DNA of 64,000 bases from Bacteroidales bacterium (lineage in GTDB: Bacteria > Bacteroidota > Bacteroidia > Bacteroidales > Marinilabiliaceae): the NCBI GenBank assembly GCA_017960905.1, contig JAGCYH010000010.1, positions 1 through 64,000 of the forward strand. The letters run 5' to 3'. Below the pieces are notes generated by a model. The model searched no databases and was not told where the DNA came from. It was given only the letters and a program-made list of their open reading frames with translations. Positions 42,664 to 51,608 of this stretch are shown in pieces (positions within the stretch are counted from its first letter, which is position 1; each line of letters begins with the position of its first letter). A program made the translations under genes and the position numbers.

Positions 42664-42884
42664 ATTCTACTGTTTTTGTTTTGCAAGTATTTTTTTTGTT
42701 TTTTTATCAAAAATCTCAAGATTAATTCAATCGTTTTTTTTTTTTTGCGTTGATAATCAGACAGTTGTGTGTTGCGATATCTTTTGTTGGCTTTTTATGC
42801 TATGTTAATAAATCACAATCCCAATTTTTGACCTAATGATATACCTATATATATAGGTATGCTTTCAGCCGCTTTTGGTTTGTA

Positions 42885-43175
42885 TCACATCAGGTATTTC
42901 TTCAAATCGACCTGATAGTCAACGACTTCGATGTCGTCGGCTTCGAGAAGTAGTTTTTGTGCGTCGATGCCGCCGAAGGCGAAATGCTGCGACAGCCGGC
43001 CTCGGCTGTCGACCACTTTGTAGCATGGGTATCGGGTAGGGTCGGGGTTGCGGTGAAGGATGTTGCCCACAACTCTTGCCAACCGCTTGTTGCCCAGGTG
43101 GTTGGCTATTCGCCCATAGGTTGTTACTTTGCCCTTGGGGATAGTTTGCAGATAATCGTAAACCTTTTGTTTCAT
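42885..43175 (-). CDS. MGMT-family alkyltransferase-like protein
   Basis: 96 residues from the ATG at 43175. It is only the C-terminal DNA-binding/active-site domain of O6-alkylguanine-DNA alkyltransferases: KVYDYLQTIPKGKVTTYGRIA, then RNPDPTRYPCYKVVDSRGRLS. The active-site motif PCHRV appears as PCYKVV: the acceptor Cys is kept (unlike ATL proteins, which have Trp), but the His that activates it is Tyr. Binding of alkylated DNA without full repair activity is therefore possible. It lies downstream of serS but beyond the serS terminator; no promoter was located. Confidence 0.85.
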   Translation of the reverse strand: MKQKVYDYLQTIPKGKVTTYGRIANHLGNKRLARVVGNILHRNPDPTRYPCYKVVDSRGRLSQHFAFGGIDAQKLLLEADDIEVVDYQVDLKKYLM

Positions 43176-43188
43176 AAGCCATAAAATC

Positions 43189-43222
43189 AAAAAAGGTGGA
43201 AATGATTATTTCCACCTTTTTT
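43189..43222 (-). terminator. serS terminator
   Basis: 15-bp arms AAAAAAGGTGGAAAT and complement around GATT, with T-run on the minus strand; 22 bp after the serS stop. Confidence 0.9.
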
Positions 43223-43243
43223 ATATTACTAAGAATCAATATT

Positions 43244-44557
43244 TTAGTCGATATACTCAAAACCGGTGTAAGGCACGAGTGCTTTCGGAATGCGTATGCC
43301 TTTCTCGGTCTGGTTGTTCTCGAGCAGAGCTGCCACGATACGTGGCAGTGCGAGAGCCGAGCCGTTGAGCGTATGGCAGAGCTGTGTCTTCTTGTCGGCC
43401 GTGCGGTAGCGGCATTTTAGGCGGTTGGCCTGGTATGTGTCGAAGTTCGACACCGAGCTCACTTCGAGCCAGCGCTGTTGTGCTTCGGAGTAAACCTCGA
43501 AGTCGTAGCAGATGGCAGCCGTGAACGACATGTCGCCGCCGCAGAGGCGCAGAATGCGGTACGGCAGTTCGAGTTTCTGCAAGAGGCCTTCAACGTGTGC
43601 CAGCATCTCGTCGTGCGACTGTTTTGAGTGCTCAGGCGTATCGATGCGTACAATCTCTATTTTTGAGAATTCGTGCAAGCGGTTCAGACCGCGCACGTCT
43701 TTGCCATACGAGCCTGCTTCGCGGCGGAAGCACTCTGTATAAGCGCAGTTCTTTATAGGCAGTTGTTTCTCTTCTAGAATCACGTCGCGGTAGATGTTTG
43801 TCACGGGCACTTCGGCTGTCGGGATGAGGTAGAGGTCGTCAATCTCGCAGTGGTACATTTGTCCCTCTTTATCAGGCAATTGGCCGGTGCCGTAGCCCGA
43901 AGCTTGGTTTACGACGGTAGGCGGCATTATCTCGGTGTAGCCGGCTTTGTTGGCTTCGGCGAGGAAGAAATTGATGAGCGCGCGCTGCAGCTGCGCGCCT
44001 TTGCCTATATAAACGGGGAAACCAGCGCCTGTGATTTTCACGCCGAGGTCGAAGTCGATGAGGTTGTATTTCTTTGCGAGTTCCCAGTGCGGCACTTTAG
44101 CTTCGCCGTTGTTGGGCACAGTGTCCCAGTTGCCAACGGTGTCGCCGGGCTTGCATTCGCGTAAGTTGCTTTTAACCACTAAGTTGTCGGCAGCCGAAGA
44201 GCCTTCGGGCACGAGGTCGTACGGGATGTTCGGGATGGTGCAGAGGTGAGCCGTGAGGTCAGCCTCGGCAGTGCGAAGCGTGTTTTCGAGCGCCGCAGTC
44301 TGTTCTTTTATTTTAGCAACGTTGGCTTTGGCGGCTTCGGCTTCGTCTTTTTTGCCTTGTTTCATCAGAGCGCCAATCTCGTTGGCGAATTTTTTGCTTT
44401 CGGCCAAGAGCGCATCGAGTTTCTGCTGAGCCTCTTTGCGTTGGTTGTTGATGGCTATAGCCTTGGCTATAGCCTCTTTAGCGCCGCTGAAGTGCTTTTT
44501 TTCAAGACCGGCAATCACTTTGTCGGTCTCTTCCTGTATCTGTTTTAGTGTAAGCAT
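43244..44557 (-). CDS. serS: seryl-tRNA synthetase
   Basis: 437 residues, full length. It charges tRNA(Ser) with serine. The N-terminal coiled-coil arm (about 1-115, with ALLAESKKFANEIGALMKQGKKDEAEAAK) reaches the tRNA variable arm. The class II catalytic core shows motif 2 FRREAGSYGKDVRGLNRLHEF (split over about 275-295), TAEVPVTNIYRD and motif 3 SGSALALPRIVAALLENNQ-like sequence (NGSALALPRIVAALLE). It is downstream of rplU-rpmA but behind their terminator hairpin at 44581-44614, so expression depends on readthrough or an unseen promoter. A 10-bp repeat pair lies at 44453-44474. Confidence 0.97.
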   Translation of the reverse strand: MLTLKQIQEETDKVIAGLEKKHFSGAKEAIAKAIAINNQRKEAQQKLDALLAESKKFANEIGALMKQGKKDEAEAAKANVAKIKEQTAALENTLRTAEADLTAHLCTIPNIPYDLVPEGSSAADNLVVKSNLRECKPGDTVGNWDTVPNNGEAKVPHWELAKKYNLIDFDLGVKITGAGFPVYIGKGAQLQRALINFFLAEANKAGYTEIMPPTVVNQASGYGTGQLPDKEGQMYHCEIDDLYLIPTAEVPVTNIYRDVILEEKQLPIKNCAYTECFRREAGSYGKDVRGLNRLHEFSKIEIVRIDTPEHSKQSHDEMLAHVEGLLQKLELPYRILRLCGGDMSFTAAICYDFEVYSEAQQRWLEVSSVSNFDTYQANRLKCRYRTADKKTQLCHTLNGSALALPRIVAALLENNQTEKGIRIPKALVPYTGFEYID

Positions 44558-44580
44558 CTTACTATATTTTAATAAAAAAA

Positions 44581-44614
44581 ATTAAGAGAGGTCGCACGCG
44601 ACAACTCTCTTAAT
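44581..44614 (-). terminator. rpmA terminator
   Basis: ATTAAGAGAG (44581-44590) pairs with CTCTCTTAAT (44605-44614), with an inner GTCG/CGAC; T-run on the minus strand. Confidence 0.8.
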
Positions 44615-44652
44615 TCCAATAAATTAAATAATCCAAAAATTCTGAACAGAAG

Positions 44653-44910
44653 TTATTCCGCAGGAACAACAGAGACGAACGAGCGGTCGTTCTGTTTTTT
44701 CTGGAATTTTACAATGCCGTCAACGAGAGCAAAGAGAGTATGATCGCGTCCCATGCCAACATTGACACCCGGATGGTGCTGTGTGCCACGCTGACGAACG
44801 ATAATGTTACCAGCTTTGGCAAACTGACCACCAAAAATCTTCAAACCTAAGCGTTTGCTTTCCGATTCGCGGCCGTTCTTCGAACTGCCGACACCTTTCT
44901 TGTGTGCCAT
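44653..44910 (-). CDS. rpmA: 50S ribosomal protein L27
   Basis: 85 residues. The family N-terminus [23 protein letters not shown] is present without the extra cleaved leader found in Firmicutes. [29 protein letters not shown] is the conserved core. L27 reaches the peptidyl-transferase centre with its N-terminus. It is the second gene of the rplU-rpmA operon, 26 bp after rplU, and is followed by a terminator hairpin. Confidence 0.97.
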   Translation of the reverse strand: MAHKKGVGSSKNGRESESKRLGLKIFGGQFAKAGNIIVRQRGTQHHPGVNVGMGRDHTLFALVDGIVKFQKKQNDRSFVSVVPAE

Positions 44911-44936
44911 GGTATTTTTTCCTTTTTTTAATTAGA

Positions 44937-45248
44937 CTAACCGATAATGTTTTCAATCTGAATTTGAGAGAAGAATTGGCGATGGCCGTTCTTCTTGTCG
45001 AAGCCTTTGCGACGAGTCTTGTGGAAGACGATTACTTTGTCGCCCTTAACGTGCGAGAGAACTTTGGCCGATACTTTTGCGCCTTTTACTGTCGGAGCGC
45101 CTATCGTTACCGAGCCGTCGTTGTCGATAAGGAGAACTTTGTCAAATTCTACACTGTCGCCTTCGTTCTGTTGGAGGCGGTGAACAAAAATCTTTTTGTC
45201 TTTTTCTACTTTAAATTGCTGTCCGGCAATTTCTACAATAGCGTACAT
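44937..45248 (-). CDS. rplU: 50S ribosomal protein L21
   Basis: 103 residues, normal size. The N-terminus [25 protein letters not shown] and [23 protein letters not shown] near the C-terminus are typical. It binds 23S rRNA in the large subunit. It is the first gene of the rplU-rpmA operon with a promoter element at 45336-45343. Confidence 0.97.
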   Translation of the reverse strand: MYAIVEIAGQQFKVEKDKKIFVHRLQQNEGDSVEFDKVLLIDNDGSVTIGAPTVKGAKVSAKVLSHVKGDKVIVFHKTRRKGFDKKNGHRQFFSQIQIENIIG

Positions 45249-45335
45249 ATTTGTTTTACTATTTTAGTTATACCTGTAGGCGAGCACTTTACACTTTAGT
45301 ACTACTTTTTAGAGCCCATCAGATTTTTAATCGCG

Positions 45336-45343
45336 CAAAGGTA
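45336..45343 (-). promoter_or_regulatory. -7 element TACCTTTG for rplU-rpmA
   Basis: TAnnTTTG on the minus strand, 88 bp upstream of the rplU ATG, leaving a leader that could host autoregulation. Confidence 0.6.
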
Positions 45344-45516
45344 CAACTTTTATTCTTCGTGGCAAATTTTTTCTCAATCTTTTATGCAAAGATTTTTTTT
45401 TGCAACCCTGTTCGATTGGTATAACGTAGTGTGAATCAGCTTTATACATATAGTTTAAATAATGTTTAGCCGTTCTCAATTTTTTTTCATTTCTTTGAAA
45501 TGAAAAATAAATTGTT

Positions 45517-45524
45517 TATTTTTG
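45517..45524 (+). promoter_or_regulatory. -7 element TATTTTTG for the bifunctional nuclease gene
   Basis: TAnnTTTG 13 bp before the ATG at 45538. Confidence 0.55.
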
Positions 45525-45537
45525 TGAAAAATACGAT

Positions 45538-46098
45538 ATGGATTATTCGAGCAAAATACGGTTGGAAGTCTTGGGATTGTCGAGCCACACACGGTCCGAC
45601 GCGTTTTCGCTGGTACTTGCCGAAGCCGACGGCTCGCGTCGGCTGTCGATAGTGATAGGCTTGCCCGAGGCCCAGTCGATTGCCGTCAGGCTCGAAAATA
45701 TCGTTACGCCGCGCCCGCTCACGCACGACTTGTTCCTGTCGTTTGCCGAGGCGTTCGACGTAATTGTCGATGAGATAGTGCTTTACGACCTTCGCGACAA
45801 TATCTTCTACTCGAAAATCATCTGCCGGCAGAACGGCCAGACCGCCGAAATCGACGCGCGCACGAGCGATGCCGTTGCCATCGCGCTGCGGTTCAACTGC
45901 CCCATTTACACCTACGAGTACGTGATGAATCTCGTGGCTATAAGCCGCGAGACACAGACCGTGGTGCATCGCCCGAAGCCTTTTTCGATACAGGATTTGC
46001 CTGTCGAAAAACTGACCGAGATGATGGAAGAGGCCGTCAGAGTGGAGGATTACGAGCGAGCTTCGTATTTGAGGGATATTATCAATAGTAAGAAATGA
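45538..46098 (+). CDS. bifunctional nuclease (DUF151) family protein with UVR motif
   Basis: 186 residues. The DUF151/BFN domain (about 1-135) shows RRLSIVIGLPEAQSIAVRLEN, THDLFLSFAEAF and DARTSDAVAIALRFNCPIY. A C-terminal UvrB/UvrC-type motif (about 150-185) follows: KLTEMMEEAVRVEDYERASYLRDIINSKK over about 155-186. BFN proteins have been described as nucleases in plants, and UVR motifs mediate protein contacts in excision repair. The fusion is common in Bacteroidota. It has a nearby promoter with a very short leader. Confidence 0.87.
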   Translation: MDYSSKIRLEVLGLSSHTRSDAFSLVLAEADGSRRLSIVIGLPEAQSIAVRLENIVTPRPLTHDLFLSFAEAFDVIVDEIVLYDLRDNIFYSKIICRQNGQTAEIDARTSDAVAIALRFNCPIYTYEYVMNLVAISRETQTVVHRPKPFSIQDLPVEKLTEMMEEAVRVEDYERASYLRDIINSKK

Positions 46099-46241
46099 CC
46101 TGATATATAGGTGTTTGCGCTTGCGTTAACACTGCTTTTTTTCATTGTTTTTTGAGCAAAATGCAAATTTTGCGATGAACCGTGTTTTTACTATCGGGCC
46201 GTTGCTGTTGTGTTTTATTATTATTTTTAAATTTTACTATT

Positions 46242-47159
46242 ATGTTGAATGTTAAGGCTTTAAGAACAATTTCCGTTGTGTTGTTCGTATCCCTTTTGGC
46301 GTTAGTTGCTGTTTTCATTGCATTTCCCGCGCCGGTTCTCTATGTAGCCTTCGTTTATGGCTTTTCTCTTTTACTTGTTCTCTTACTTTTGTTTTTTGTA
46401 TTTAAAAAATCTGATAATAAGGTAGTTGCCCCCGCCGAAGCACCTCGTGCCGATGTTGTGCGGCAGCAACCTGCCGCACCAGCCGAGGAACCGAAAGAGC
46501 CGGCAAAGGCTGATGTCGGCGGTGCTTCGCCCGACACTGTCAGTCAGAGCGAATACGATATGCGCAAGGCCATGGCCAACACATATCTGATACTTTGTGC
46601 GGTGAACGGCATACGCAACACCATACGCGACGAGCATGACGAGGTGCGCAAGCGCCTCGACAAACTGTCGAATCTGGTTTACTATATGTATTATTCGCGT
46701 CCGATGCTGGTGCCGCTGCGCAAGGAGATTGAGAATATGCGCACTTATCTCGAATTTCAGCGTCTGAAGATGCGTAACAACCTCGAAATCAAGTATGTAT
46801 TTCCGCAGAAAGTGCGCCGTGTGCCTATTCAGTCGCTTACTTTGCTCCCGTTCTTGTCGGATATTTTCAGGAATGCGGGCGAGCGCCTGAAGCTCAACTG
46901 CCGACTCACCGAGCACGAAGACCAGATAACGTTCCAAGTGACGTATTCTGCGCCGCAAAGCGGCGCAGCCGATGCCTCACTGATTGGCGGCAACGCTTTC
47001 GACCGTTTGCGCCAACGCCTCAACGAGAAGTACGAAGGTCGTCATGAGTTCTCAATAAGTCGCACAGCGTCAAGCACTTCGATAACCATCGTTGTCGATG
47101 CGCACGACGACTGCAATCACGAGCAGGCTGATTCGCAGCCTGCCGAATCAGATGAATAA
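46242..47159 (+). CDS. LytS-like membrane protein without the catalytic His (pseudokinase)
   Basis: About 305 residues from the ATG at 46242. Two TM helices (about 10-50) are followed by a Pro/Ala/Glu-rich linker (about 60-105). The next region mirrors the His_kinase (LytS/YehU) domain: ANTYLILCAVNGIRNTI occupies the place of the usual H-F-L-x-N-x-L-N motif, then LVPLRKEIENMRTYLEFQRLKM, which is the conserved E..YL..Q.R helix. The acceptor His is absent, and the C-terminal ATPase part lacks a clear glycine-rich box. No LytR-type regulator is adjacent. I infer a degenerate sensor protein that may bind, but not phosphorylate, a partner. Confidence 0.65.
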   Translation: MLNVKALRTISVVLFVSLLALVAVFIAFPAPVLYVAFVYGFSLLLVLLLLFFVFKKSDNKVVAPAEAPRADVVRQQPAAPAEEPKEPAKADVGGASPDTVSQSEYDMRKAMANTYLILCAVNGIRNTIRDEHDEVRKRLDKLSNLVYYMYYSRPMLVPLRKEIENMRTYLEFQRLKMRNNLEIKYVFPQKVRRVPIQSLTLLPFLSDIFRNAGERLKLNCRLTEHEDQITFQVTYSAPQSGAADASLIGGNAFDRLRQRLNEKYEGRHEFSISRTASSTSITIVVDAHDDCNHEQADSQPAESDE

Positions 47160-47176
47160 AGTGTTGATTTACAGAT

Positions 47177-47214
47177 AAAAAAAGGTTGGCTTCGTCGGAA
47201 GCCAACCTTTTTTT
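47177..47214. terminator. bidirectional terminator
   Basis: 17-bp perfect stem (AAAAAAAGGTTGGCTTC and complement) around GTCG, A/T-flanked on both sides, between the convergent genes ending at 47159 and 47223. Confidence 0.92.
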
Positions 47215-47222
47215 GTTGAAGA

Positions 47223-49058
47223 TTATTTACGGTTTCGCCGTTCTCTTTTTCTCTCTTTTTTAGCCTTTTGTTCGGCGCGGAAACCTCTGTCGTGGTAAAC
47301 TTTCTTGCCGCCCTTTTCGGGGCTTTCGCTGCGGTCGCGCTTCTCTTCGCGGTCGCGTCTGTCGCCACGGTCGCGATCGCGTTTGCGGTCGCGTCGGTCG
47401 TCGTTGAATCCGCCTTTCTTGAAACGCTTCTCGCCTTGTTTCTCGCGCGGTGTCGAGAGTTCCACAATGAGTTTGTAGCCGTCGATTTTCTGTCCGTTCA
47501 TTGTCTTGACAATGGCGTCGGAGTATTTCGGGTCGACGTCGATGAACGAGAAGTTGCGCATGATGTCGATGTGGCCGATGTTGATTTTCTCATTCACATC
47601 GCGCATGAAGCTGTTTACCAGTCCGATAAGCTCGCTCGGACGCGTGTGGTCCATGCGGCCGATGTTGATAAACAAGCGGTCGAATTTCTCGTCGTCGCCA
47701 CGGCGGCGGTCCTTGCCTTTCTCTTCGGGATAGATGTTGAGGTCGGTGGCGTTCTGGTAGTATTTGTTCACCGCCTCGAATTCGCTGGCGACGATTTTGC
47801 GTATAAGATCGTCTTTGCTGAACGAAGAGAGTTTCTCGATTATCTGCGGAATGAACTGTGCTATAGTCGATTGCTCGTCGAATTCCTGTTTTTCTATACC
47901 ATCGATGAAATAGAGCAGTTTCGACTGGCATATCTCTTCGGCGGTAGGCACCATCGAGCGAGTGAACTGCTTTTTCGACATTTTTTCTATTTGCTTGATG
48001 CGTCCCATCTCTTTGGAGTGAATGATGGAGATGCTGACGCCTTTCTTGCCTGCGCGGCCAGTACGGCCGCTTCGGTGTATGTACACTTCGGGGTCGTCGG
48101 GCAAGTTGTAGTTTATCACGTGCGTGAGGTCGGTTACGTCGATGCCTCGTGCAGCGACGTCGGTAGCCACGAGCAGTTGCAGGTGTTTCATGCGGAAACG
48201 CTGCATCACCATGTCGCGCTGTGCCTGCGAGAGGTCGCCGTGGAGCGCGTCGGCGTTGTAGCCGTCGGCAATGAGTTTGTCGGCTATCTCCTTGGTTTCC
48301 TGACGTGTACGGCAGAATATGATGCCGTAGATGTCGGGAATCATATCCACGATGCGTTTCAGAGCGAGGTAGCGGTCGCTGGCCTTCACCATGTAGTAGT
48401 GGTGCTCAACGGTGTCGGCGCCTTGGTTGGTTTGCCCTATCGTTATTTTGAGAGGGTCTTTCATGTAATTACTTGCTATAGAGGCAATAAACGGCGGCAT
48501 GGTGGCTGAGAAGAGCATCGTCTGACGCTCTTGCGGCGTTTCGGCAAGGATGGTTTCGAGGTCGTCTTTGAAGCCCATGTTGAGCATCTCGTCGGCCTCG
48601 TCGAGAATGAGCCAGCGTATCTCGCCGATTTTGAGCGCTCCGCGCTCAATGAGGTCGATGACGCGTCCCGGTGTGCCTACAATGATGTGGGCCGGACCTT
48701 TGAGGGCGCGTATCTGCGTGCGTATTTCGCTGCCGCCGTACACAGGTATTATTTGCACTCGCTCGCGATACTTCGCGAAAGAGTGCAAATCTTTGGTGAT
48801 TTGCAAGCACAATTCGCGGGTAGGGCAGAGTATAAGTGCCTGTGTCAGAGAGGTGTTGTCGTCGGTCATCTGAACTATCGGCAGACCGAAAGCGCCGGTT
48901 TTTCCTGTGCCTGTTTGCGCCAAAGATATTACATCTTGTCCCTTGTTGAGTATTTCGGGAATGGAGCGGGCTTGTACTGGAGTAGGTGTTTCGAAACCTA
49001 ATTCTCCGATTGCTTTCAGAATCTCTTCTGAAAGCCCTAATTCTTCAAATGTTTGCAT
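47223..49058 (-). CDS. deaD: DEAD-box RNA helicase with DbpA-like RNA-binding domain
   Basis: 611 residues. The helicase core (about 1-370) has the Q motif FEELGLSEEI, Walker A AQTGTGKTGAF, DEAD in ILDEADEMLN, SAT and HRSGRTGRAG. A DbpA/CsdA-type RNA-binding fold follows (about 475-555: FDRLFINIGRMDHTRPSELIGLVN), then a strongly basic Arg/Asp/Lys tail (about 560-611). CsdA/DeaD helicases unwind rRNA during ribosome assembly, especially in the cold. The promoter at 49176-49183 leaves a leader of about 110 nt. An imperfect hairpin with 10-bp outer arms lies at 48751-48790. Confidence 0.95.
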   Translation of the reverse strand: MQTFEELGLSEEILKAIGELGFETPTPVQARSIPEILNKGQDVISLAQTGTGKTGAFGLPIVQMTDDNTSLTQALILCPTRELCLQITKDLHSFAKYRERVQIIPVYGGSEIRTQIRALKGPAHIIVGTPGRVIDLIERGALKIGEIRWLILDEADEMLNMGFKDDLETILAETPQERQTMLFSATMPPFIASIASNYMKDPLKITIGQTNQGADTVEHHYYMVKASDRYLALKRIVDMIPDIYGIIFCRTRQETKEIADKLIADGYNADALHGDLSQAQRDMVMQRFRMKHLQLLVATDVAARGIDVTDLTHVINYNLPDDPEVYIHRSGRTGRAGKKGVSISIIHSKEMGRIKQIEKMSKKQFTRSMVPTAEEICQSKLLYFIDGIEKQEFDEQSTIAQFIPQIIEKLSSFSKDDLIRKIVASEFEAVNKYYQNATDLNIYPEEKGKDRRRGDDEKFDRLFINIGRMDHTRPSELIGLVNSFMRDVNEKINIGHIDIMRNFSFIDVDPKYSDAIVKTMNGQKIDGYKLIVELSTPREKQGEKRFKKGGFNDDRRDRKRDRDRGDRRDREEKRDRSESPEKGGKKVYHDRGFRAEQKAKKERKRERRNRK

Positions 49059-49175
49059 GTCAATGTTTTAGCCGTCGCAGCACGCTCCAATGTCTTTTAT
49101 CACTCCTTGCGGCTTTGCCGTTTTTCACTATCGAAATCGGATTGTGTTCTTGACGGTAGTTTTCAAATATGAGCG

Positions 49176-49183
49176 CAAAAGTA
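49176..49183 (-). promoter_or_regulatory. -7 element TACTTTTG for deaD
   Basis: TAnnTTTG on the minus strand, about 118 bp upstream of the deaD ATG. Confidence 0.55.
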
Positions 49184-49354
49184 TATTAACTTTTTCATTT
49201 ACAGCCGATATTATGTTTTTTTAATAAAATGCCACTTGTCAGAATTGTGTTTTCTAAAATATTTAAAATCAGCATTTTGTAAATATTATAGACAAAATTT
49301 GTGGTATCTATTTTAGTTAATTTAACTTTTGTTGTATTAGCCGAAAAATTTTAT

Positions 49355-49362
49355 TATCTTTG
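49355..49362 (+). promoter_or_regulatory. -7 element TATCTTTG for the antiporter-miaA operon
   Basis: TAnnTTTG 20 bp before the ATG at 49383, with TTG words about 21-24 bp further upstream. Confidence 0.65.
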
Positions 49363-49382
49363 CAAAAAGATATGCACTTGCT

Positions 49383-50669
49383 ATGACGAGCGTAATTATA
49401 GCCTTTGGTTTGCTGTATTTTGTAGGCCACGTTCTGACCCATCTGTTCGACAGGGTCAAGATACCTGACGTACTGATACTCATTACGTTTGGTATTATCA
49501 TGGGTCCGGTGCTCAACATAGTCAACCCCGACGATATTGGCCCGACAGGCCGTCTGTTTACTGCTATAGCGCTGATAATCATACTTTTCGAGGGTGGAAC
49601 CGACATCGAGGTGAGTAACCTGCTTCGCTCCGCGAAGCAGGCATTGCTACTGACGTCGGCGTTCTTCTTCATAACCGCTGCAATTATCTATTGCATAATG
49701 CATTACGGTTACGATTACTCCGTCAAGGCGAGTCTTGTTACGGGCTTCATCTGCGGCGGCACGTCGGCCGCCGTCGTCATTCCGCTTGTGGGCGCGCTCA
49801 AGATGGGCAAGGAGGCGGCGACGATTCTGATACTCGAGTCGGCCCTTACCGATGTGCTTTGTATTGTCTGCACGCTCGGTGTGCTTCAGAGTGTCGAGCA
49901 TGGCGAGATAGAGGTTACGCGCATTGTATCACGTGTGTTTATGTCGCTTGTAATAGCCTCACTCATAGGCTTTTTAGGCGGTGTTGTCTGGTTGTGCATT
50001 GTCAATAAGGTTAGGAAATACCCCAATACGCAGTTCGCGACATTCGCATTTATGTTTATTGTTTACGGCGTTGCCGAAATGCTCGATTTCAGCGGCGCAA
50101 TTGCGTCGCTGGCGTTTGGTATAATACTGGGTAACAATAAGTTCGTGGCACGTAAACTGAAACCGTACATTGGAAATATAAAAGTCGGCCTCGTTACCGA
50201 GGCCGAGAAATCGCTCTACAAAGAGATAGTTTTTCTGCTTAAAATCTTCTTCTTCATTTACTTAGGTCTGAGTTTCCCGATAGGCGAAGTGCATTTTGTG
50301 ATGATTTCGCTGTCGCTCGTCGTAGCAATCTTCGTGGCTCGTCCGCTGGCGTCGAAGTTGTTTGTTAAGCGTAATGTCGACGCTTACGACCGCTCAATAG
50401 TGGCAGTGATGGTGCCAAAAGGTTTGGCGGCTGCCGTACTCGCCGGCTTGCCGGCTGAGTACAATATGATACAAGCTGCAGATATTCAGGCTATTACGTT
50501 CAATGTGGTGTTGATAAGCATTTTGGCTACCTCGGTGTTTATCCTGCTCGTTGAGAAGACTTCGTACGGCACGCTGATGAAGCATCTCATGAGCATCGAC
50601 AGCGACTACACGCACGAGAACAGCAATGACGCGATTAACAAATATGGCGATCCGTTGAGGCGTTTATGA
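49383..50669 (+). CDS. cation:proton antiporter (CPA family)
   Basis: 428 residues, about 12-13 TM helices. The pattern ILITFGIIMGPVLNIV near the N-terminus, LVTGFICGGTSAAVVIPLV (about 120) and GLAAAVLAGLPAEYN (about 350) fits the Na+/H+ exchanger (NhaP/KefB-like) superfamily. No C-terminal TrkA-N or TrkA-C regulatory domain is present, so it is the bare transporter. It exchanges Na+ or K+ for H+ across the inner membrane; the ion is not determined. Its stop overlaps miaA by 4 nt, so the two are coupled. A 10-bp hairpin is at 49619-49641 and a 9-bp one at 50185-50206. Confidence 0.87.
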   Translation: MTSVIIAFGLLYFVGHVLTHLFDRVKIPDVLILITFGIIMGPVLNIVNPDDIGPTGRLFTAIALIIILFEGGTDIEVSNLLRSAKQALLLTSAFFFITAAIIYCIMHYGYDYSVKASLVTGFICGGTSAAVVIPLVGALKMGKEAATILILESALTDVLCIVCTLGVLQSVEHGEIEVTRIVSRVFMSLVIASLIGFLGGVVWLCIVNKVRKYPNTQFATFAFMFIVYGVAEMLDFSGAIASLAFGIILGNNKFVARKLKPYIGNIKVGLVTEAEKSLYKEIVFLLKIFFFIYLGLSFPIGEVHFVMISLSLVVAIFVARPLASKLFVKRNVDAYDRSIVAVMVPKGLAAAVLAGLPAEYNMIQAADIQAITFNVVLISILATSVFILLVEKTSYGTLMKHLMSIDSDYTHENSNDAINKYGDPLRRL

Positions 50670-51598
50670 CGAAAACAATTGAAAATAAGAACCTTATAGT
50701 TGTCCTTGGCCCAACGGCTTCGGGCAAAACGCCGTTTGCAGCGCGCTTGGCGCTGCAAACCGACGCTGAAATCATCAGTGCCGATTCGCGGCAGGTGTAT
50801 CGCGGAATGACGCTCGGCACAGGTAAGGATTTGGACGATTATACCATTGATGGTCAGCAAGTTGCATATCACCTAATCGACATTGCCGATGCCGGCGAAA
50901 AATACAATGTCTATCGTTTTCAGAACGATTTCGTCGATGCTTTCAACGACATTCGCGCACGCGGAAAAATGCCCATAATGTGCGGTGGTACAGGACTTTA
51001 CATTGAGGCTGTGCTGAAAGGTTATAAGATGATTTCGGTGCCGCCGAATCACGATTTGCGTCGTCGTCTTGAAGGCAAAACGCTCGACGAGCTTACTCAG
51101 ATACTCTCGACATACCGCCGTTTGCACAACACGACAGATTCCGACACTATTCCGCGCGCGGTGCGTGCGATAGAAATTGAGGATTACTACGCCTCGAACC
51201 CCGAGATAGAGCAGAATCTGCCTGAGCTGCACCCTGTGGTCATCGGTCTCGACATCGACCGCGACCTGCGGCGCGAGAAAATAACGCGCCGCCTCCACGC
51301 CCGCCTCGACGCAGGCATGGTAGATGAGGTGCGCGCCTTGCTCGACAGCGGCCTTTCGCCCGACACGCTCATCTACTATGGTCTGGAGTACAAATATCTG
51401 ACGCTTTATCTGATAGGTCAGCTATCGTACGATGCTATGGTAGAGCAACTTAACATTGCCATACACCAGTTTGCCAAGCGCCAGATGACTTGGTTTCGTG
51501 GTATGGAGAAACGCGGTACTCACATCAATTGGATTGATGCCGCACTGCCTATGGAAGAGAAAATCGAACAAGCTTTGAAAATTATAAACCATTTATAA
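50666..51598 (+). CDS. miaA: tRNA dimethylallyltransferase
   Basis: 310 residues. It adds an isopentenyl group to A37 of tRNAs reading UNN codons. The P-loop GPTASGKT (15-22) and the substrate motif SADSRQVYRGMTLGTGK are present, and GTGLYIEAVLKG follows. The C-terminal tRNA-binding part has RQMTWFRG. It overlaps the antiporter gene by 4 nt, which is unusual company but probably only an operon of convenience. An 11-bp hairpin (50734-50760) lies between the P-loop codons and the SADSRQ codons. Confidence 0.96.
   Translation: MTKTIENKNLIVVLGPTASGKTPFAARLALQTDAEIISADSRQVYRGMTLGTGKDLDDYTIDGQQVAYHLIDIADAGEKYNVYRFQNDFVDAFNDIRARGKMPIMCGGTGLYIEAVLKGYKMISVPPNHDLRRRLEGKTLDELTQILSTYRRLHNTTDSDTIPRAVRAIEIEDYYASNPEIEQNLPELHPVVIGLDIDRDLRREKITRRLHARLDAGMVDEVRALLDSGLSPDTLIYYGLEYKYLTLYLIGQLSYDAMVEQLNIAIHQFAKRQMTWFRGMEKRGTHINWIDAALPMEEKIEQALKIINHL
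50734..50760. repeat. intragenic hairpin in miaA, 11-bp arms
   Basis: GTTTGCAGCGC and its complement around GCTTG, immediately after the P-loop codons. Confidence 0.85.
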
Positions 51599-51608
51599 TC
51601 AACGTAAT

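Larger units (their letters stand above)
42367..42884. other. 518-bp noncoding region: leader and promoter of the NVEALA operon
   Basis: On the minus strand a -7 element lies at 42656-42663, so the transcript would carry a leader of about 280 nt with several inverted repeats: GGCGCGACC/GGTCGCGCC (42567-42618), GTGCC..GGCAC (about 42472-42494) and AAACAGC/GCTGTTT (about 42418-42440). Right of the promoter are A/T homopolymer runs (42690-42745), a TATA-rich palindrome near 42842-42860 and the copied terminator half at 42864-42883. No credible gene is seen. Confidence 0.55.
49059..49382. other. 324-bp divergent promoter region
   Basis: It holds the minus-strand promoter and leader of deaD on the left and the plus-strand promoter of the antiporter gene on the right, with AT-rich sequence between. 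No gene is seen. Confidence 0.6.
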
